From assembly GCA_026389675.1 (NCBI GenBank), contig JAPLHJ010000041.1, forward strand, positions 1-9,252: 9,252 nucleotides of DNA. The letters run 5' to 3'. Shown piece by piece: positions 6,182 to 9,252 of the stretch (the stretch's first letter is position 1; each line of letters opens with the position of its first letter). This stretch comes from Chloroflexota bacterium (GTDB lineage: Bacteria; Chloroflexota; Dehalococcoidia; GIF9; UBA5629). The position numbers and the translations under genes are program-made. The notes beneath the pieces are model-generated. The model was given only the letters and a program-made list of their open reading frames with translations. It ran no database searches and was not told the DNA's origin.

Positions 6182-6846
6182 CGCTTTTTCTCCTCGATTA
6201 TTTTGCCGTCCCTGACATAGATGGTCCGCTGCGTGTAGGAGGCGATATCTTCTTCATGTGTAACAATGACTATGGTTATGCCCTTCTTATTCAGTTCCGT
6301 GAACAAGCTCATGATACTGTGGCTGGTGGCCGTATCCAGATTGCCGGTCGGTTCGTCGGCCAGGATCACCTTCGGGTTATTTATCAGTGCACGCGCGATG
6401 GCAACGCGCTGCTTTTCGCCGCCGGACATCTCGCTCGGCAGGTGTTTGGCCCTTACCGCGATGCCCACTGCTTCGAGCGCTGCCATGGATCGCTGGTGGC
6501 GGTGGTTTTCGCCGGAATATATTAGCGGCAGGGCTACGTTCTGCTGGGCAGATATCTTGGGCAAGAGGTTATAAGACTGGAAAACGAAGCCCAGTTTTGC
6601 GTTCCTGATTTTGGCGAGCTGGTCGTCGTTCAGGCTGGCCACGTCTACCCCGTCTAAACGGTAAATCCCTGATGTCGGGCGATCCAGGCAACCGATTATG
6701 TTCATCATGGTGGATTTTCCCGAGCCGGAATGGCCCATGATGGATACCATTTCGCCCTCATCGCATTTGAAAGAGATATCGTCAAGGCCGGTAACCTTCA
6801 GTTCTCCCGTATCATAAATCTTGGTCAGGTGAGTTAACTCGATCAT
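6178..6846 (-). CDS. ABC transporter ATPase, MacB/LolD-like
   Basis: A 222-residue cytoplasmic ATPase with every motif in order: Walker [10 protein letters not shown] (38-46), Q-loop Gln90 in VFQSYNLLP, signature MSGGEKQR (140-147), Walker B VILADEP (160-166), D-loop GNLD (168-171) and switch His197 in VTHEED. Length and the EPTGNLD text are typical of the MacB/LolD/YknY branch. The signature reads SGGEK instead of SGGQQ, a common, functional variant. Start at ATG 6846 gives the canonical [11 protein letters not shown] opening. Its Shine-Dalgarno site is weak (a GGA about 10 nt upstream), so coupling to the preceding adaptor 42 nt away is possible. Its stop overlaps the permease GTG by 4 nt, as expected for subunits made in fixed ratio. 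Confidence 0.95.
   Translation of the reverse strand: MIELTHLTKIYDTGELKVTGLDDISFKCDEGEMVSIMGHSGSGKSTMMNIIGCLDRPTSGIYRLDGVDVASLNDDQLAKIRNAKLGFVFQSYNLLPKISAQQNVALPLIYSGENHRHQRSMAALEAVGIAVRAKHLPSEMSGGEKQRVAIARALINNPKVILADEPTGNLDTATSHSIMSLFTELNKKGITIVIVTHEEDIASYTQRTIYVRDGKIIEEKKR
6190..6195 (-). promoter_or_regulatory. Ribosome binding site for the GTG-started permease, inside the ATPase gene
   Basis: GAGGAG on the minus strand lies 8 nt before the permease GTG at 6181. It supports this GTG as the real start even though it overlaps the ATPase stop codon. Confidence 0.65.
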
Positions 6847-6888
6847 TTTCTTAAATCCATCTTAATATTAAACGTAATCATTGTCCGG

Positions 6889-8598
6889 TCAGCGCAGGGC
6901 GCGGAAGCCTCCTCCTCCCTGCGTATTAGTCGGTGCATTGACAGAGTTGCGGTCGGTGATGGCCACAACTTTGTCCCCTTCCTGCAATCCCGACTGTGCC
7001 TCCACATACTCAGTGTTTTGTACCCCGATGGTAATTTTTCTCCTCTCGGGCTTGCCGGTTTGCGCGTTCTCGACCATTACAAAGGACCCGCCTCGCATAT
7101 TAAGGACCATCGATACCGGCACCAGCAGTACGTTTTTCGCACTGGCTGCCGTGATCGTTGCCGTGGAGGTCAGCCCGCCCCTGAGAGTTACGTCGGTCGG
7201 GTCAAGCGCTATGAAGACAGTGAACTTGACCACCGACCCTGACAGTGCGCCGAAGGGCGATATGAACTGTACCTTGCCGGTAAACGTCTTATTGGGGAAG
7301 GCGTCAACTGCTATTGTGGCCGGTTGACCCTGCGTCACCTTCAGTATGTCGATCTCGTCCACCAGCCCGGTAAACCGCACATAACTGGTATCCACCAGGG
7401 TTATGGCATTGGTCGATGAGTAGTTCTGCGCGGAGGTGACGGTGGAAACCTTGGCGTCCACCTGGACAATGGCCCCGTCGACCGGAGCTATGATGGCATT
7501 CTGCATAATGGTCTGCTTGGCGTTGTAAAGGTTGACCTCCGCGCTCTGCAGGCTCAGGTTATACTGCTGCAGTGTCTGCCAGTTGATGCCCTGGCCAGTC
7601 TCAAATATGAGGGTCTGCGTCTCCAGCACGTCGCGCGCCACTTGCAGGTTCAGCTTACCGATGTAAAGCCGCTTGGCGGCTTCCACAGGGTCGGCGCCGT
7701 CGCTGTTTATATAGCTCTTGAGGTCCTGCACGGAGCGCAACGAGGACTGCAGGAAATCGGCGCTGCTGTAGGTGTCGGCGAACTCGAAAATCATGCGGCT
7801 GTGGATGCTGATGGTGCTCCTGGCCTGTTGACCCACGTCGGAGACCTGCTGTACCAGAGCGTCCAGTGCCGCCCCCATCTTCTTATGGTCACCGGCCTTA
7901 ATTTCCTGGCTGGCGTCGACCAGCTTCTGCTCGTAGCCCTGCAGGTAGCTTATTACAGCGGCGTAATCTGCCTGTATGGGCTTGGAACTACCGGCATTCG
8001 GGTCGGGTGTCCACAACGAATTTGTCTTGGCCCCGGCCAGCACAGCCGCGTTGGGCCTGGTGCTGATGAGGTCCTCGCATACCTGGATATCATAATATGT
8101 CATGACCAGCCAATATCCGGCGTTCTGGTAGTCTCCCTGGTTGAAATAGCTTTGCGCGGCGGCGATATCCGTTTCAGCTTCATCGGCCATGCGCGCTATG
8201 CTCAGGTCCGGGTAGTTGTAGGGCAGGTGGTCCGGGCTGCACCCAAGCGTGATGTTATTCTGCGCCGTCTGTATGCTGAACAGAGCGGACTTTATGGCGT
8301 CGATCTGCAGTGACGGGTCCTGCATGGCGAGCAGCGCGCCCTCGTGAACGTAATCCCCTTCCTGCACAAATACACGTATGACCTGTCCCTGGGTCCCGAA
8401 CTTCAGGCTGTATTGATTCGGCATGCTCAGGTTGCCGTCGGTGGACACTATAACGCTGAGATCGCCGCGTTTGACTTCCACCGGCTGGCCCGCTGCCGCG
8501 GCGGTACGGTTGTCGCTGATGCCACTGCTGCAGCCGGACAGGACAAGGGCGGACAGGCCCATTGCCGTTATGACCGTAACGATCTTTCTATTCTTCAT
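6889..8598 (-). CDS. Periplasmic-adaptor (HlyD/MacA-like) lipoprotein with long central region
   Basis: A 569-residue membrane-fusion protein for the downstream ABC pair. Lipoprotein signal peptide 1-23 (basic MKNRK, hydrophobic core, lipobox LSGC, Cys23). The first half of the barrel-sandwich (biotinyl-lipoyl-like) domain is near 66-95 (GQVIRVFVQEGDYVHEGALL) and the second half near 366-385 (NAIIAPVDGAIVQVDAKVST). The beta-barrel and membrane-proximal domains follow (about 405-547), with VDEIDI, PNKTFTGKV and LDPTDVTLRGGLTSTA. The stretch between the lipoyl halves is about 270 residues, helical in character, with Cys120 and Cys174. Most MacA-like proteins have roughly 60-110 there. The C-terminus ends in a short Gly4 tail. 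AGGA stands 10 nt before the ATG. It follows a related adaptor after 24 nt. MacA-like proteins activate MacB and, in two-membrane cells, join TolC; no TolC gene is seen. Confidence 0.88.
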   Translation of the reverse strand: MKNRKIVTVITAMGLSALVLSGCSSGISDNRTAAAAGQPVEVKRGDLSVIVSTDGNLSMPNQYSLKFGTQGQVIRVFVQEGDYVHEGALLAMQDPSLQIDAIKSALFSIQTAQNNITLGCSPDHLPYNYPDLSIARMADEAETDIAAAQSYFNQGDYQNAGYWLVMTYYDIQVCEDLISTRPNAAVLAGAKTNSLWTPDPNAGSSKPIQADYAAVISYLQGYEQKLVDASQEIKAGDHKKMGAALDALVQQVSDVGQQARSTISIHSRMIFEFADTYSSADFLQSSLRSVQDLKSYINSDGADPVEAAKRLYIGKLNLQVARDVLETQTLIFETGQGINWQTLQQYNLSLQSAEVNLYNAKQTIMQNAIIAPVDGAIVQVDAKVSTVTSAQNYSSTNAITLVDTSYVRFTGLVDEIDILKVTQGQPATIAVDAFPNKTFTGKVQFISPFGALSGSVVKFTVFIALDPTDVTLRGGLTSTATITAASAKNVLLVPVSMVLNMRGGSFVMVENAQTGKPERRKITIGVQNTEYVEAQSGLQEGDKVVAITDRNSVNAPTNTQGGGGFRALR

Positions 8599-8610
8599 AG
8601 TGTAATTTTC

Positions 8611-8626
8611 CTAAGGTGGGCCTTAG
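8611..8626 (-). promoter_or_regulatory. Hairpin across the junction of the two adaptor genes
   Basis: CTAAGG and CCTTAG are perfect 6-bp arms around a 4-nt loop. On the minus strand the 5' arm contains the TAA stop of the upstream adaptor. The 3' arm runs into the AGGA ribosome site (8609-8612) of the downstream adaptor, pairing half of it. No T-run follows, so it is not a classical terminator. It could couple translation of the two genes or mark an RNA processing point. The pairing is seen; the role is inferred. Confidence 0.4.
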
Positions 8627-9252
8627 CCTCCCGGCCGGCCGCCTCCTCCGCCGCCTGCCGGCGGTCCGCCTCCTCCGCCTCCGCCACCCGGTCCGAAGTT
8701 TGGCCTTGTCGTGGGGGCTCCTGCCGCCGATTCCTGGATTATCACCCTATCGCCTTCATTCAAGCCGGTTTCGATCGCGGCCATCTGCTGGTTCTGCAGA
8801 CCGAGCGTTACCGGCATTTTCTCTGTTTTGTTGTCACTGGTCATGACAGTTACAAACGAGCCATCCTTGGACGTGGTAATGGCCGTCAGAGGCAGCACCA
8901 GCGCATTCTGGACGCTGGTGACCGCTATCTCGGCCGTGGAGGTCAGAAGGCCTTTTAACGGCACATCGGTGGGGTCCAGCAGGATGGTGACGTTAAACCT
9001 CACCACGCCGTTGCTGTCGGGTGTGCCATAAGGAGAGATGAATGAGACCTTGCCTGTGAACGTCTTATTGGGCACGGCATCCACCGTGATGGTGGCCTTT
9101 TGCCCCGCCTTGATCTTGGTGATGTCTATCTCGTCAACCTGCCCCTTGAACTGCAGTTGCGAAGTGTCCACGATCATGATGTCGCCTTTCGACGCGTAGT
9201 CTATCTGTGAGAGCACGTCGTTGCCCCTCAAGTTCACCGCCACCACGATCCC
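8623..9252 (-). CDS. Periplasmic adaptor (HlyD/MacA-like), C-terminal part with glycine-rich tail (5' end outside window)
   Basis: The frame is open to the last base of the window, so the signal peptide, hairpin and most of the lipoyl domain lie outside; 209 codons and TAA are seen. A GTG at 9246 is internal, as the barrel-sandwich text continues before it. The beta-barrel region carries VDEIDITKI (39-47), PNKTFTGKVSFISPYG (61-76) and LDPTDVPLKGLLTSTAEI (92-109). These match blocks in the next gene almost word for word, so the two are duplicates of one ancestor. Then comes the membrane-proximal domain (about 115-172, LGLQNQQMAAIETGLNEGDRV). The last 25 residues are nearly all Gly and Pro. It would act outside the cytoplasmic membrane as first gene (within this window) of the exporter operon. 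Whether it has the same long central region as its partner cannot be seen. Confidence 0.85.
   Translation of the reverse strand, partial: GIVVAVNLRGNDVLSQIDYASKGDIMIVDTSQLQFKGQVDEIDITKIKAGQKATITVDAVPNKTFTGKVSFISPYGTPDSNGVVRFNVTILLDPTDVPLKGLLTSTAEIAVTSVQNALVLPLTAITTSKDGSFVTVMTSDNKTEKMPVTLGLQNQQMAAIETGLNEGDRVIIQESAAGAPTTRPNFGPGGGGGGGGPPAGGGGGGRPGG
8626..8694 (-). repeat. Low-complexity Gly/Pro-coding tract
   Basis: This stretch encodes the last 23 residues of the upstream adaptor: two glycine runs (eight and six) separated by Pro-Pro-Ala, ending Arg-Pro-Gly-Gly. The DNA is an imperfect CCTCCG-type repeat of very high G+C. Such tracts change length easily by slippage and are a common place for assembly errors. 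Confidence 0.7.

Noticed and set aside
6862..6871. Perfect palindrome TTAATATTAA between adaptor and ATPase genes
   Set aside because: Short and all A+T, likely by chance. No -35/-10 pair around it to suggest an internal promoter.
7642..8313. Long plus-strand open frame (223 codons) opposite the complete adaptor
   Set aside because: It lies wholly inside the recognised adaptor gene on the other strand, has no family-like motifs, and is a by-product of high G+C coding sequence.
8344..8958. Plus-strand open frame of 204 codons spanning both adaptor genes
   Set aside because: Opposite strand to two clear homologous genes and across their junction. The product is rich in Arg, Ser and Ala, as expected from antisense of Gly-rich coding DNA.
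1..9252. tRNA, rRNA, CRISPR, transposase, phage or toxin-antitoxin genes
   Set aside because: Looked for on both strands. No clover-leaf T-loop context, no regularly spaced repeats and no matching protein families were seen.

Overview
The window is an ordinary-looking piece of bacterial chromosome. It carries eight complete genes and two that run off the edges, with no rRNA, tRNA, CRISPR array or recognisable insertion sequence. Clear Shine-Dalgarno sites (for example before the alcohol dehydrogenase) and lipobox signal peptides show a bacterium. The style of the PEP carboxykinase, and of the MacAB-like exporter with its glycine-tailed adaptors, suggests an uncultured Chloroflexota, perhaps Dehalococcoidia. 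That is recall of family style, not a database result, and the phylum remains uncertain.

Layout from the left. (1) 1-660 (+): the C-terminal part of an ATP-dependent phosphoenolpyruvate carboxykinase, cut by the left edge. (2) 669-2202 (+): a good sigma70-type promoter, then a TPR lipoprotein and, 9 nt later, a TMEM175/DUF1211-type six-helix channel-like protein, probably one transcript. (3) 3991-2172 (-): a zinc-dependent, probably NADP(H)-using alcohol dehydrogenase followed after 47 nt by a nitroreductase-family flavoprotein; the nitroreductase 3' end overlaps the TMEM175 3' end by 31 bp tail to tail. (4) 4165-4830 (+): a promoter and a small DedA/VTT-family membrane protein, divergent from the dehydrogenase; the gap between them holds a palindrome. 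(5) 9252-4967 (-): an ABC exporter operon of MacAB/YknXYZ type, in transcription order adaptor (cut by the right edge), second adaptor (a lipoprotein with an unusually long middle region), ATPase, and FtsX-like permease.

How they work together: the exporter genes clearly form one machine. The ATPase drives the MacB-type permease, and the two related adaptors would extend it outside the membrane. Adaptor-adaptor spacing is 24 nt with a small hairpin, and the ATPase and permease overlap by 4 nt. The dehydrogenase-nitroreductase pair looks like a small redox operon. The middle of the window (about 1.6-4.9 kb) is visibly richer in A+T than the flanks, so it may have a separate history.

I see no strong candidate for a wholly new system. 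The most interesting items are the roughly 270-residue region inside the second adaptor, the pair of adaptors in one operon, the hairpin across their junction, and the TPR lipoprotein-channel pair.
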